Assembly (NCBI RefSeq): GCF_025140835.1
Contig: NZ_CP081153.1
Location: 3,146,814-3,210,813 of the forward strand
Source: Aliiroseovarius sp. M344
GTDB lineage: Bacteria > Pseudomonadota > Alphaproteobacteria > Rhodobacterales > Rhodobacteraceae
Reading direction: 5' to 3'
DNA: 64,000 nucleotides
Shown: piece after piece, positions 41,824 through 50,526 of the stretch
Layout: every line of letters starts with the position of its first letter
Numbering within the stretch: the stretch's first letter is position 1
Position numbers and translations under genes: made by a program
The notes under the pieces: model-generated
The model's database searches: none
Told to the model about the DNA's origin: nothing
Seen by the model: only the letters and a program-made list of their open reading frames with translations

Positions 41824-42489
41824 CTAGCCGGTTATGGACGACAAGTGCAGGATCAGGCTGTCGCGGGCGCCCAGAATATGGCGCTCTGTCAACTCTGCCG
41901 CCTTGTCGGCATCGCCCTGTTCGCACGCTTTCTGGATCTGCATATGCTCATCATTGGCCCTTACCATGCCGTTGCTCAGCACCAATTGAGCCCGCAGATA
42001 ACGGTCAATCCTGTTTAGCGCACCGTCGATCGCCTCAAGGTGATAGGTCAGCCCGCTGGCATTATAGAGCGTCGCATGAAACAGCCGATTCAAATCGCCC
42101 CATTTCATCGGATCGGCCTCTGTATGAAAATCTTCGCAATATTTGCGCGCCTCGGCCAGTATGTCCGGGGTCATCTTTGGAACGGCATGACGGATGACAT
42201 GTGGCTCTAACACTGCGCGGAAGTCGAAAATCTCGGATGCTTCTTTCGACGACAGGCCTGAAACCACAGCCCCTTTGTATCGCTGAGATTTCACCAACCC
42301 GTGCTCTTCCAGACGCAGGATCGCCTCGCGGACAGGTATGCGCGAGGTGTTAAACATCTTTGCGATCTCATCTTGCCGAAGCGGTGCCCCTTCTTCGATC
42401 TCGCCTTCGATGATCGCCCTTTTCAACGCATCAAAAATGATCGTCGCGGCCGACGCCGTCTTGGATATATCGACAGATCTGAGTTGCAT
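41824..42489 (-). CDS. GntR-family regulator, FadR/FCD type
   Basis: The product (221 aa) has an N-terminal winged helix (about 15-75; LRQDEIAKMFNTSRIPVREAI is split over it) and an all-helical FCD ligand domain (about 85-215; DFRAVLEPHVIRHAV and FHATLYNASG). FCD domains bind organic acids with a metal. The gene is divergent from the DapA-family gene across a 28-bp palindrome and so probably controls the hydroxyproline-type operon. Control of the peptide importer on the other side is also possible. Confidence 0.9.
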   Translation of the reverse strand: MQLRSVDISKTASAATIIFDALKRAIIEGEIEEGAPLRQDEIAKMFNTSRIPVREAILRLEEHGLVKSQRYKGAVVSGLSSKEASEIFDFRAVLEPHVIRHAVPKMTPDILAEARKYCEDFHTEADPMKWGDLNRLFHATLYNASGLTYHLEAIDGALNRIDRYLRAQLVLSNGMVRANDEHMQIQKACEQGDADKAAELTERHILGARDSLILHLSSITG

Positions 42490-42554
42490 TCTGGGTTCTC
42501 CTTGCCGCGCAACCTAACAAGTTGCTGATCGGCTTTGAAGAGGGCTAAAATTAT

Positions 42555-42582
42555 TATTGCATATTGGATCCTATTTGCAATA
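42555..42582. promoter_or_regulatory. 28-bp near-perfect palindrome, probable GntR operator
   Basis: Outer arms TATTGCA (42555-42561) and TGCAATA (42576-42582) flank a central GGATCC (42566-42571). All share one centre, and 12 of 14 base pairs are complementary. It lies 79 bp before the DapA-family ATG and 66 bp from the GntR ATG. The TTGCA/TGCAA arms fit FCD-type GntR sites in general form. The regulator assignment is inferred from position. Confidence 0.68.
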
Positions 42583-42660
42583 TGAGGGAATGGAATTAGC
42601 ACTTCTTGACGCCCAATCTGATCTCTGGCCGCCTTGAGCCGACCTTTCAGGAGACCCCAA

Positions 42661-43620
42661 ATGAACAACGACATTTTCACAGGCTGTATCCCCGCACTGA
42701 TGACCCCGTGCACACCCGACCGCAAACCTGATTACGACGCGTTGGTCGCCAAAGGGGTGGAGCTGATTGCTGCAGGTATGTCCGCCGTCGTTTATTGCGG
42801 TTCGATGGGCGACTGGCCGCTTCTGACAGATGAAGAGCGGATGGAAGGCGTGGCACGCCTTACCAAAGCGGGCATTCCCGTGATCGTTGGCACCGGAGCC
42901 GTAAACACCAAGATGGCAGTGGCCCATGCCGCCCATGCCGCAAAAGTCGGCGCGAAAGGCCTGATGGTCATTCCCCGCGTGCTTTCGCGCGGGTCATCAC
43001 TGGCGGCACAGCGGCAGCACTTTGCAGCAATCCTGTCTGCTGCACCGGACCTGCCTGCGGTGATTTACAACAGTCCCTATTATGGCTTTGCAACGCGTGC
43101 GGACCTGTTTTTTGCGTTGCGGGCCGAGCACCCGAACCTGGTTGGATTCAAAGAATTCGGTGGCGCGGCCGATATGCGCTATGCCGCTGAAAACATCACG
43201 TCCATGGATGAAGATGTCACACTGATGATCGGCGTTGATACTGCGGTCTTCCATGGCTACGTGAATTGTGGCGCGGCGGGTGCGATAACTGGCATTGGCA
43301 ATGTGCTGCCACGCGAAGTGCTGCACCTTGTCGCGCTCTGCCAGAAGGCCGCAACAGGCGATTACATCGCGCGCATCAAGGCGCTCGAACTGGAAGAGGC
43401 GCTTGGTGTCCTGTCCAGCTTCGACGAAGGCCCAGACCTTGTCCTTTACTACAAACACCTGATGGTGATGGCGGGCGACGACGCCTACCGCACGCATTTC
43501 AATGAAACGGACGTTCTGACAGATGCCCAGCGCAACTATGCAGAAAGCCAGTTCCATTTGTTCCGGATTTGGTATGACACTTGGTCAAAGCAGGAAGGCA
43601 TCGTTTCTGAATGCGCGTAA
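42661..43620 (+). CDS. DapA-family lyase, probable pyrroline-4-hydroxy-2-carboxylate deaminase
   Basis: A TIM-barrel DapA-superfamily enzyme of 319 aa. Schiff-base Lys164 (GFKEFGG), Tyr136 (IYNSPYYG) and a GSMGDWPLLTDEER segment near 47-60 are clear. Next to a hydroxyproline epimerase and an FAD dehydrogenase, it most likely deaminates pyrroline-4-hydroxy-2-carboxylate to 2-oxoglutarate semialdehyde. Other family activities (dihydrodipicolinate synthase, keto-deoxy acid aldolases) are less likely in this setting. GGAG precedes the ATG. Confidence 0.82.
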   Translation: MNNDIFTGCIPALMTPCTPDRKPDYDALVAKGVELIAAGMSAVVYCGSMGDWPLLTDEERMEGVARLTKAGIPVIVGTGAVNTKMAVAHAAHAAKVGAKGLMVIPRVLSRGSSLAAQRQHFAAILSAAPDLPAVIYNSPYYGFATRADLFFALRAEHPNLVGFKEFGGAADMRYAAENITSMDEDVTLMIGVDTAVFHGYVNCGAAGAITGIGNVLPREVLHLVALCQKAATGDYIARIKALELEEALGVLSSFDEGPDLVLYYKHLMVMAGDDAYRTHFNETDVLTDAQRNYAESQFHLFRIWYDTWSKQEGIVSECA

Positions 43621-44552
43621 TTGATAGCCACACCGAAGGCGAACCCACCCGCATCATAGTAGACGGCGGGCCGGATCTTGGTGATGGCAGCGTCGCCGAC
43701 CGCGCATTGCGTCTCCGCGATGATCACAGCTGGATCTATGCTGCGATACTATCAGAGCCACGTGGGCATGACGCCATCGTTGGCGCGCTTTTGGTGCCCC
43801 CGACCGACCCTTCATGTGTGACCGGGGTGATATTTTTTAACCCGGCAGGCAATCTGGGTATGTGCGGACATGCAACGATTGGGTTGACCGTGTCGCTCGC
43901 GCATATGGGCCGGTTGCAGCCCGGCACTCACAGGTTCGAAACTCCCGTCGGCATCGTTTCAGCCGAACTTCTGGATCGCAACACTGTGCGCGTCACCAAT
44001 GTCGAAAGCTATCGCCATCAACCCAATGTGACGGTCAACGTTGACGGCATAGGCCCGGTCTCGGGCGATGTAGCATGGGGCGGCAACTGGTTCTTCCTGA
44101 CCGAATTCGACCTCCTAGACCTGAACCCTGAAAACATCGCGGACCTGACACTGGCTGCCAAGAACATCCGCGCCGCTTTATCCCGCGCAGGCGTGACCGG
44201 AGCTGGTGGAGAAGAGATTGATCACATTGAACTTTTCGGTGCGCCCAAAAGTCCAACCGCACAGGGACGAAACTTCGTTCTGTGCCCCGGTGGCGCTTAC
44301 GACCGTTCCCCTTGTGGAACCGGCTGTTCTGCAAAGCTTGCCTGCTTGGCGGCAGACGGCAAGCTAGCACCCGGTGAGACTTGGCAGCAAGAAAGCGTAA
44401 TTGGCAGCACCTATGATTGCAACTTTGTGAAACATCCCTCAGGCGGGATCGTGGCCACAATTCAGGGGCGCGCATTCGTTACGTCTGAAGCGACCCTGGT
44501 TTTCGACGCTGATGACCCGTTTCGGGGTGGCCTTTGCAGCAATGGTATATGA
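43611..44552 (+). CDS. 4-hydroxyproline 2-epimerase (proline racemase family)
   Basis: A 313-residue enzyme with both catalytic Cys: Cys85 (GNLGMCGHATIG) and Cys235 (SPCGTGCSAK). Two Cys indicate racemase/epimerase activity; the related trans-3-hydroxyproline dehydratases have Thr in place of one. It converts trans-4-hydroxy-L-proline to cis-4-hydroxy-D-proline for the next enzyme. It overlaps the preceding gene by 10 bp. Confidence 0.9.
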   Translation: MRVIDSHTEGEPTRIIVDGGPDLGDGSVADRALRLRDDHSWIYAAILSEPRGHDAIVGALLVPPTDPSCVTGVIFFNPAGNLGMCGHATIGLTVSLAHMGRLQPGTHRFETPVGIVSAELLDRNTVRVTNVESYRHQPNVTVNVDGIGPVSGDVAWGGNWFFLTEFDLLDLNPENIADLTLAAKNIRAALSRAGVTGAGGEEIDHIELFGAPKSPTAQGRNFVLCPGGAYDRSPCGTGCSAKLACLAADGKLAPGETWQQESVIGSTYDCNFVKHPSGGIVATIQGRAFVTSEATLVFDADDPFRGGLCSNGI

Positions 44553-44601
44553 GATTGACTGAATAACTCGGCGTACAAAGCCACCTCGGCTGGGGATACC
44601 A

Positions 44602-45849
44602 ATGGCAAAACAGGTTCACGACATCGTCGTAATTGGTGCAGGCATCATCGGCGTTAGCACTGCACTCGAGCTTCAGGCACGGGGCCGCAAGCCGCTGCTC
44701 GTGGATCGCAAAGGGGTTGCAGCCGAAACGTCGCGCGGCAATGCCGGCGCATTCGCGTTCTCGGAAGTCGAGCCGCTGGCAACCCCCGGCATCATGCGGC
44801 GTGCGCCGATATGGCTGTTAGACCCGCTTGGCCCGTTATCCATTCCACCCGCTTATGCGCTAAAGGTCGCGCCGTGGATGCTGAAGTTCTGGCGCTCAAG
44901 TTGGGTTGATCGCTATGACGATGCGGTCGCCGCGCAAACAGGCCTGATGCAGCATTGTGAGGCGGCGTTTGAACGCCAACTCGCCCGATTTGGCGATCCC
45001 AAAATGATCCGTCGCGAAGGACAGTTGGAGCTGTATGAAGGCGCTGCCGCCTTTGAACAGACCAAGCCGAAATGGAAACGGCGCGCGGATCTTGGTATTC
45101 CCGCAGAGTTGCTTCTGCGCCCCGATGAGATCGCCGAGATACAGCCGGGTCTGAGCGATAGATTCACTCATGCAGGGTTTACCCCGAACTGGTTTAATAC
45201 CACCGACCCGCTGAAATGGACTGAAAGCTTGGCGCGTCGATATTTGGACCAAGGAGGCACGTTTGAAAAACATGACATTCACAATATTACGCCAACGCCG
45301 GATCACGTTGAAATCAGATCCGACAAAGGGACGCTTCTGGCCAAGCAGGTTGTCATCTGTGCTGGCGCATGGTCCCACAAGCTGACTGCCAAGATCGGCG
45401 ACTCCATCCCGCTGGAGACCGAGCGCGGCTATAACACCACTTTTGCGCATTCATCGGTCGAACTCAAAACGCATCTGACTTTCTCAGCCCACGGTTTTGT
45501 TATGTCCAAGATTGGATCCGGTTTACGCATCGGCGGCGCCGTTGAGCTTGGCGGCCTTGACCTGCCGCCCAATTTCCGCCGTGCAGAAACATTGGTGCAA
45601 AAGGCAAGGGATTTCATGCCAGAGATGGAGCTGTCCGACGGCACCCAGTGGATGGGCTATCGTCCGTCATTGCCGGACAGCTTGCCTGTCATCGGGCCGT
45701 CGGGCGCGGATGCCCGCGTCATCTATGCGTTCGGCCACGGGCATGTCGGCCTGACCCAGTCGGCTGGGACCGCAGAGCTGGTGGCCGATATCGCCGCTCA
45801 TGCGAAGCCGCCTCTTGACCTTTTACCGTATTCAGCCTCGCGTTTCTGA
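44602..45849 (+). CDS. FAD-dependent D-amino acid (D-hydroxyproline) dehydrogenase
   Basis: The product (415 aa) is a DAO/DadA-family flavoprotein with N-terminal FAD motif VIGAGIIGVSTALEL (about 11-25), a TSRGNAGAFAF segment and C-terminal WMGYRPSLPDSLPVIGPS then GHGHVGLTQSAGT. It should oxidise cis-4-hydroxy-D-proline to the pyrroline that the DapA-family enzyme uses. It is the last gene of the operon. No 2-oxoglutarate semialdehyde dehydrogenase follows, so that step must be encoded elsewhere. Confidence 0.88.
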   Translation: MAKQVHDIVVIGAGIIGVSTALELQARGRKPLLVDRKGVAAETSRGNAGAFAFSEVEPLATPGIMRRAPIWLLDPLGPLSIPPAYALKVAPWMLKFWRSSWVDRYDDAVAAQTGLMQHCEAAFERQLARFGDPKMIRREGQLELYEGAAAFEQTKPKWKRRADLGIPAELLLRPDEIAEIQPGLSDRFTHAGFTPNWFNTTDPLKWTESLARRYLDQGGTFEKHDIHNITPTPDHVEIRSDKGTLLAKQVVICAGAWSHKLTAKIGDSIPLETERGYNTTFAHSSVELKTHLTFSAHGFVMSKIGSGLRIGGAVELGGLDLPPNFRRAETLVQKARDFMPEMELSDGTQWMGYRPSLPDSLPVIGPSGADARVIYAFGHGHVGLTQSAGTAELVADIAAHAKPPLDLLPYSASRF

Positions 45850-45868
45850 CTAAGGCCCTACGCTTTCA

Positions 45869-46363
45869 TTATTGGTCCTGCCGCACAATGTTCGTGACAA
45901 GAACGTCGTGCACAACGTCGCCAAGAATACTGGTGGCAACCTCGCGCAAAGCACGACGCAGATTGGTCAAGCGACTGGTCTGGGTGAATACCCCGTCAAA
46001 TCCCCCACTGTTTGCGTGGTTAAACATGACCTGCAAGAACTCATCCCGCAATTTAGGCTCGCGCAGATAAACCGCCTCGCGATTACCTGAAATGACTTCC
46101 AGATTCAAAGACAACACAACAAGCGCCGTTACCCTTTCGCCGCGAACAATGGGTATAACGAACTGATTGTTTATTTTGACAAATTCACTGTTCGGATCAA
46201 CTTCAGGTGCTGCAGGTGACGGTTCGATTTGAACCGTGTCACCTCCACCTTCGCCGCATGGGTTCGCCAGTGCGATCTCGGGCGTTGGCTTTATGAAAAA
46301 GCCAATGCTGGCCCCTGCAGCCAAACCGACCAAGGCGAGCAAAATCGGAAACACCTTTCCCAT
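45869..46363 (-). CDS. fliL: Flagellar basal body-associated protein FliL
   Basis: A 164-aa protein whose ATG at 46363 has GAAGGGA upstream. One N-terminal membrane helix (about 5-24) is followed by a linker and the periplasmic FliL domain (FVKINNQFVIPIV, LSLNLEV, LREPKLRDEFLQVMF). FliL surrounds the stator near the motor. It is the last gene of the flgB-to-fliL run and is convergent with the FAD dehydrogenase gene, 19 bp away. Confidence 0.87.
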   Translation of the reverse strand: MGKVFPILLALVGLAAGASIGFFIKPTPEIALANPCGEGGGDTVQIEPSPAAPEVDPNSEFVKINNQFVIPIVRGERVTALVVLSLNLEVISGNREAVYLREPKLRDEFLQVMFNHANSGGFDGVFTQTSRLTNLRRALREVATSILGDVVHDVLVTNIVRQDQ

Positions 46364-46374
46364 CGTCAATCCCT

Positions 46375-47103
46375 TCAGAACGGCAAAATAATATCGGTGA
46401 TCTGCTGGCCATAGCGTGGCTGCTGGACATCACTGATTTGGCCGCGACCGCCATAGGAAATCCGTGCCGATGCGATCTTGTCATAGGAGATTTCGTTCTG
46501 ACGCGAGATATCTTCGGGTCGCACAAACCCCGTAACCAACAGCTCTCGAAGCTCAAAGTTCACCCGAACCTCTTGCGTGCCCTGGATCTTCAGAACGCCG
46601 TTTGGCAGCGTGCCAATCACTGTTGCGGCGACGCGAAGTTCCAACTTCTCGTTCCGTTTCACTGATCCATTCCCATTGGACGAACTATTCGACGACAGCG
46701 ACACAGCGTTCGCCATCGACGCGCCTTCGATCAGATCGTTATCGATGGATTGTGGCACACCGAAGAAATTCGGCACGCCCATTTCCTCAGACGCGCCACG
46801 CGCTCGTTTCGAGCTGTTGGAAAACTCGGCCCGATCATCAATCTCTATGACCACGGTCAGGATATCACCTGCCGCTTGCGCACGCCGGTCCCCCAACAGG
46901 GACTGCCGCCCCCCGCTCCAAAGCGATGCCCGGACAGGCGAACTTTTCGGCGGCGACGTTCGCGGAAGCGCGGAAGCGTTCATCGCCACATGTTCGGCGC
47001 TCATTTCAACCGGGTTGAGATCGGGCGCCTTGCCTACCTCGTTCATTCGAGAACACGCTGAAACTAAGAAGAGGGTGAGTACTGCAAAAAGAATTGGGCG
47101 CAT
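46375..47103 (-). CDS. flgH: Flagellar L-ring protein FlgH
   Basis: A lipoprotein of 242 aa from the ATG at 47103 (AAGGA upstream). The lipobox ends LVSAC, with Cys17 as the lipidated residue. The conserved FlgH part includes SLWSGGRQSLLGDRRA, GDILTVVIEIDD, and the C-terminal VRPEDISRQNEISYDKIASARISYGG (split). It forms the outer-membrane ring of the basal body. FlgI, its P-ring partner, is not in the window. Confidence 0.94.
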   Translation of the reverse strand: MRPILFAVLTLFLVSACSRMNEVGKAPDLNPVEMSAEHVAMNASALPRTSPPKSSPVRASLWSGGRQSLLGDRRAQAAGDILTVVIEIDDRAEFSNSSKRARGASEEMGVPNFFGVPQSIDNDLIEGASMANAVSLSSNSSSNGNGSVKRNEKLELRVAATVIGTLPNGVLKIQGTQEVRVNFELRELLVTGFVRPEDISRQNEISYDKIASARISYGGRGQISDVQQPRYGQQITDIILPF

Positions 47104-47119
47104 AGGGCATCCTTCGGGC

Positions 47120-47551
47120 TTAATGACGAGAGTTGGAGACAGAGATTGTGCCGTCGGCTTCGACCGAACCGGTAACTGTCGTGCGTGATGACAGGTTAAG
47201 AACGCGCACACGATCACCGACCCCTGCACGCCCAAGGCTGCGACCATCTGCCAAAATGGTCAGCGGGCCGGCGACATAGGCCAAAGTCACAATCTGGTTG
47301 CGTTCGACCAGAGCGGGCGGGCCGATGTCATTCACCATTACTGGCCGGCCGGCATAAAGAACCACCCGTGTTTCTTGTCCGACCACATCGTCGATTGACC
47401 CGAACCCGTTCGCCAAATCGGAACTCACAAGCTTGAGGTCTGTCGCGGTTATCACCACATTCGCGCGAATGTTTCGGGCGGCAACCACCGTTTCGGAAAC
47501 GGCTGCGCTAGCGGTCGCTATGAACAACAGGGCGATGAAAAGAGCTTTCAT
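47120..47551 (-). CDS. flgA: Flagellar P-ring assembly chaperone FlgA
   Basis: The product is 143 aa, with an N-terminal signal peptide (about 1-20) and a SAF-type domain (VVAARNIRANVVITATDL, then GQETRVVLYAGRPV). The ATG overlaps the flgG stop (TGATG). FlgA helps FlgI assemble in the periplasm. The length is that of the short alphaproteobacterial form. Confidence 0.92.
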   Translation of the reverse strand: MKALFIALLFIATASAAVSETVVAARNIRANVVITATDLKLVSSDLANGFGSIDDVVGQETRVVLYAGRPVMVNDIGPPALVERNQIVTLAYVAGPLTILADGRSLGRAGVGDRVRVLNLSSRTTVTGSVEADGTISVSNSRH

Positions 47552-48336
47552 CACCGCACCTGGGTCGTTGCTGCCAACATCTGATCGGCGGCGGTTATGA
47601 CCTTTGAATTCAGTTCGTATCCGCGCTGCGCCTCGATCAACTCAGTGACCTCGCGTACTGCATCAACAGTGCTGTTTTCCAAATAACCCTGGCGCAGCGT
47701 ACCGCGCCCATCTTCTCCGGGTGCACCTACAAATGCGAGACCAGAGGCAGATGTTTCACGAAACAGGTTCGATCCGATTGCCTCAAGACCTTTTTCGTTG
47801 GTGAACCCGGCAAGCGTGAAAGCTCCTAAAAGCTCTGGTTCAACAGCATCATCAAAGTAGGCATAAACCTCGCCGTCAGCGTTGATAGAAATCGACCGCG
47901 CATCACTTGGAACCGTTATTTCAGGCGCGACCGCATAGCCATCAGATGTGACAATCAGGCCATCGCCGGATAGTTTCAGCCCTCCATCACGGGTGTAGCC
48001 CGAAGCTCCTGACGGCAGCGTCACTTCCAGATACCCCTTGCCTTCAATCGCAAGGTCCAAATTACCGTTGGTTTGCGTCAGAGTGCCCTGTTGCACCAGC
48101 ATTGAGACAGACGTGGGCCGCACACCCAGCCCCAGTTGGATGCCAGTCGGCAGAGCCGTCCCGTCCGAGGCATTGATCGTCCCCGCATGAGCCATTTGTT
48201 GATAATGCAGGTCTGCGAATTCAGCGCGCCGCGCGTTATAACCCGTCGTTGACATGTTCGCGAGGTTGTTCGAGATCGTCTCGACACGCATTTGTTGCGC
48301 AAGCATACCCGTGGCTGCAATGTTTAATGCACGCAT
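47551..48336 (-). CDS. flgG: Flagellar distal rod protein FlgG
   Basis: The distal rod subunit (261 aa). The N-terminal rod signature is visible (MRALNIAATGMLAQQMRVE, then ISNNLANMSTTGYNARRAEF), as are the C-terminal VDAVREVTELIEAQRGYELNSK and AADQMLAATTQ segments. It is encoded 12 bp after flgF. GGAGG precedes the ATG. Confidence 0.95.
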   Translation of the reverse strand: MRALNIAATGMLAQQMRVETISNNLANMSTTGYNARRAEFADLHYQQMAHAGTINASDGTALPTGIQLGLGVRPTSVSMLVQQGTLTQTNGNLDLAIEGKGYLEVTLPSGASGYTRDGGLKLSGDGLIVTSDGYAVAPEITVPSDARSISINADGEVYAYFDDAVEPELLGAFTLAGFTNEKGLEAIGSNLFRETSASGLAFVGAPGEDGRGTLRQGYLENSTVDAVREVTELIEAQRGYELNSKVITAADQMLAATTQVR

Positions 48337-48348
48337 GATAAACCTCCT

Positions 48349-49068
48349 TTAACCGCCAACTGTTTTCAGGACGCCGCGAATACGCTCGTCCTCTCTCTCA
48401 AGGAATTTTTGACCCAATTCATAGCTCCGCTGGACCTCGATCATGCGCGCAACTTCGGCGATCGGATCAACGTTTGACCCCTCGAGAAAACCCTGCAAAA
48501 TCGCGGCATCACCGAATGCGGGCTCAATTCCCCCTGGCGCTTCAAACCGAACACCGTCGCGGTGCAATAGGTCATTTTGGTCAAGCGGCGCATACAGCCC
48601 GACCTGCGCAACAGCGCGCCCATTGACCGAAATGGTCCCGTCTGTCGCGACGGCCACTGACGTCGCGTCTGGCGGAACAAAGATCGGCGATCCACCACCA
48701 TCCAGCAGGCGATACCCGTCAGGTGTGGCCAGCTCCCCTTCGGTCGACGGGGTAAAAGAACCAGCCCGGGTCAGGAATTGGCCTGACGGCCCTTCGACCA
48801 GAAAAAAACCATCGCCTTCGATCGCGAAATCAAAAGCGCCGCCGGTTTGGGTCAGTGCACCCTGCTGAAGGTCAAGCGCCCGCACATTGCCAGTCGCCAT
48901 TGACAGCGATGAATCCCCAGGTTCGAGCGCGTTCACATACTCGGAAAAAACGACGCCTTCGCGACGGAACCCGGTGGTTGAAGCATTCGCAATGTTGTTC
49001 GCAACGCTCTGTATTTCGCGCATCAATCCAGCTTGGCGCGTCAGCGATGTGTACCCGATATTGTCCAT
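48349..49068 (-). CDS. flgF: Flagellar proximal rod protein FlgF
   Basis: A rod protein of 239 aa. The chosen ATG at 49068 has GGGAGG upstream; it lies 2 bp after the fliQ stop. It has the rod motif SVANNIANASTTGFRREG and C-terminal PIAEVARMIEVQRSYELGQKF (split), but a shorter middle region than FlgG, which fits FlgF. Confidence 0.92.
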   Translation of the reverse strand: MDNIGYTSLTRQAGLMREIQSVANNIANASTTGFRREGVVFSEYVNALEPGDSSLSMATGNVRALDLQQGALTQTGGAFDFAIEGDGFFLVEGPSGQFLTRAGSFTPSTEGELATPDGYRLLDGGGSPIFVPPDATSVAVATDGTISVNGRAVAQVGLYAPLDQNDLLHRDGVRFEAPGGIEPAFGDAAILQGFLEGSNVDPIAEVARMIEVQRSYELGQKFLEREDERIRGVLKTVGG

Positions 49069-49070
49069 GC

Positions 49071-49340
49071 TTAGCCTCCCGCGATCAGCGGGACGACCCG
49101 CATTTGGAAGAAGCTGACAAGCGTTTCTGTCATGAAACCCATGCTGCCCCAAAACACGACAAGGATCGCAATCAGTTTCGGCACGAAAGTCAGCGTCATT
49201 TCTTGTATCGATGTCAGCGCTTGGAACAGGCCAACAATCAAACCCGACAAAAGCGCAACGGTCAGGATCGGAAGCGAAATCATCACTGCAATCCAAAGCC
49301 CGGCCCGCAATGTGTCGTAGAAAATAAACTCATCCATCAT
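49071..49340 (-). CDS. fliQ: Flagellar export apparatus protein FliQ
   Basis: A small membrane protein (89 aa) with two helices (about 13-40 and 52-75), typical of FliQ: LRAGLWIAVMISLPIL, LIVGLFQALTSIQEMTLTFVPK (split). It is part of the export gate with FliP and FliR, neither of which is in the window. Its position between fliE and flgF is characteristic of this lineage. Confidence 0.92.
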   Translation of the reverse strand: MMDEFIFYDTLRAGLWIAVMISLPILTVALLSGLIVGLFQALTSIQEMTLTFVPKLIAILVVFWGSMGFMTETLVSFFQMRVVPLIAGG

Positions 49341-49630
49341 CAGACCGGCATCCTCAAAATTTCCTGATAAGCCTCAACGACCTTGTCGCGCACCGTGACA
49401 GCGGTTTCGACGGCCAGTTCAGTCTGCGCCAGCGCTTGCACCAAAGCATGGGGATCCGCGTTCCCTGACAGGGCTGCCATCGCTGTCTTCTCGCCCTGTT
49501 CTACAGTTGCCGCAAAACTGGTTGCCGCCGCCGAAAATGGGTTCTTGCTTTGTTCGGATTGCGGTGTTGGTAAAGTCGCTTGTTTGGATGCCGCATACTG
49601 TTGCGAGGCGAGCGTAGATCTGATGTCCAT
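49340..49630 (-). CDS. fliE: Flagellar hook-basal body protein FliE
   Basis: The protein is 96 aa. The conserved C-terminal region (SGNADPHALVQALAQTELAV, then VTVRDKVVEAYQEILRMPV) identifies FliE, the junction between MS ring and rod. Its stop overlaps the fliQ start by one base. Confidence 0.92.
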   Translation of the reverse strand: MDIRSTLASQQYAASKQATLPTPQSEQSKNPFSAAATSFAATVEQGEKTAMAALSGNADPHALVQALAQTELAVETAVTVRDKVVEAYQEILRMPV

Positions 49631-49641
49631 GGTTCCAGTTC

Positions 49642-50034
49642 CTATCGGCGCAGAAGTTCAAGAAGGCCACGAGACATTTGTCGGGCCTGATCGAACATTT
49701 TCAGGTTGGCCTCATAGCTGCGCTGGGCTTCGCGAGCGTCCGCGATTTCGATGACAAGGTCGACGTTAGAGCCTTCATAGTGGCCTGTTTCGTCTGCCAT
49801 CGGGTGTGATGGGTCATAAATCGCTGGCAATGCGGCTTGATCCAGCGAAACACGCCCAGACCGCACAGCGCCAGTGGCCTGCCCAGCGTCCATGACGGCT
49901 TCGAAACTGGCCAGTTTTCGGCGGTATCCGGGCGTATCTGCATTGGCGATGTTTTCAGAAACATGGCGCAGGCGGTTTGCCTGACTTTGCATGCCAGATG
50001 CGGCGGCGGCGACGGAAGCTTTTAGGTCATTCAT
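49642..50034 (-). CDS. flgC: Flagellar proximal rod protein FlgC
   Basis: A 130-residue rod subunit with the motif LRHVSENIANADTPGYRRKL and C-terminal SNVDLVIEIADAREAQRSYEANLK (split). It sits 11 bp after flgB and 11 bp before fliE. Confidence 0.95.
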   Translation of the reverse strand: MNDLKASVAAAASGMQSQANRLRHVSENIANADTPGYRRKLASFEAVMDAGQATGAVRSGRVSLDQAALPAIYDPSHPMADETGHYEGSNVDLVIEIADAREAQRSYEANLKMFDQARQMSRGLLELLRR

Positions 50035-50045
50035 ATGTCTTCACC

Positions 50046-50441
50046 TCACCTACGGCCCAGCGCTGTGCGCATAATGCCAAGTGACGTCTTATAGACTGTC
50101 AGGGCCAAATCGTGATCGCGCTTGGCCTCAGCGGCGGCCATCATCTCAGCCTCCAGCGCGACAGAATTTCCGTTGGGCGACATCGCACCCGCTCGAAAAA
50201 CGGTTTGTGGATCTAAGTCGGCGTGCCCTGCGGCGGCACCCCCCGATAGGTGGCGCGCGCGCGTGGTACGCAGCGCACTGCCATCATCCGTACGGAACGT
50301 GTCGGCAAAAGACGCAATATCTTTCGCCCGGTATCCGGGTGTATCAGCATTCGCGACATTCTGCGCGATCACCGACTGGCGTGCAGCGGCATGTTTTGCC
50401 AACCCCACAGCCTTAGTTAAGATATCCATTTTTTCAAACAT
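50046..50441 (-). CDS. flgB: Flagellar proximal rod protein FlgB
   Basis: A rod subunit of 131 aa from the ATG at 50441. The rod motif AARQSVIAQNVANADTPGYR is clear, as is a C-terminal AEMMAAAEAKRDHDLALTVY. It is the first gene of the flgBC-fliE-fliQ-flgFGAH-fliL run, divergent from fliI with a possible CtrA site between. Confidence 0.94.
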   Translation of the reverse strand: MFEKMDILTKAVGLAKHAAARQSVIAQNVANADTPGYRAKDIASFADTFRTDDGSALRTTRARHLSGGAAAGHADLDPQTVFRAGAMSPNGNSVALEAEMMAAAEAKRDHDLALTVYKTSLGIMRTALGRR

Positions 50442-50464
50442 CGGGGCTTCTCCCTCGATTGGCT

Positions 50465-50479
50465 TCAACCAAGGCTTAA
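50465..50479. promoter_or_regulatory. CtrA-like box in the flgB/fliI divergent promoter
   Basis: On the minus strand the sequence reads TTAA-N7-TTGA, one mismatch from the CtrA consensus TTAA-N7-TTAA. It lies 24 bp upstream of the flgB start and 48 bp before fliI. CtrA controls flagellar genes in Rhodobacterales, so the site is plausible, but a motif this short can arise by chance. Confidence 0.35.
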
Positions 50480-50526
50480 CCCTGATTCCTTTATAAACAG
50501 TTTCAAAGATTGAATGGAGGTGCCGC

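Noticed and set aside
49071..49340. fliQ standing apart from fliP and fliR as a sign of rearrangement
   Set aside because: The flgB-flgC-fliE-fliQ-flgF-flgG order is a usual arrangement in this bacterial group.
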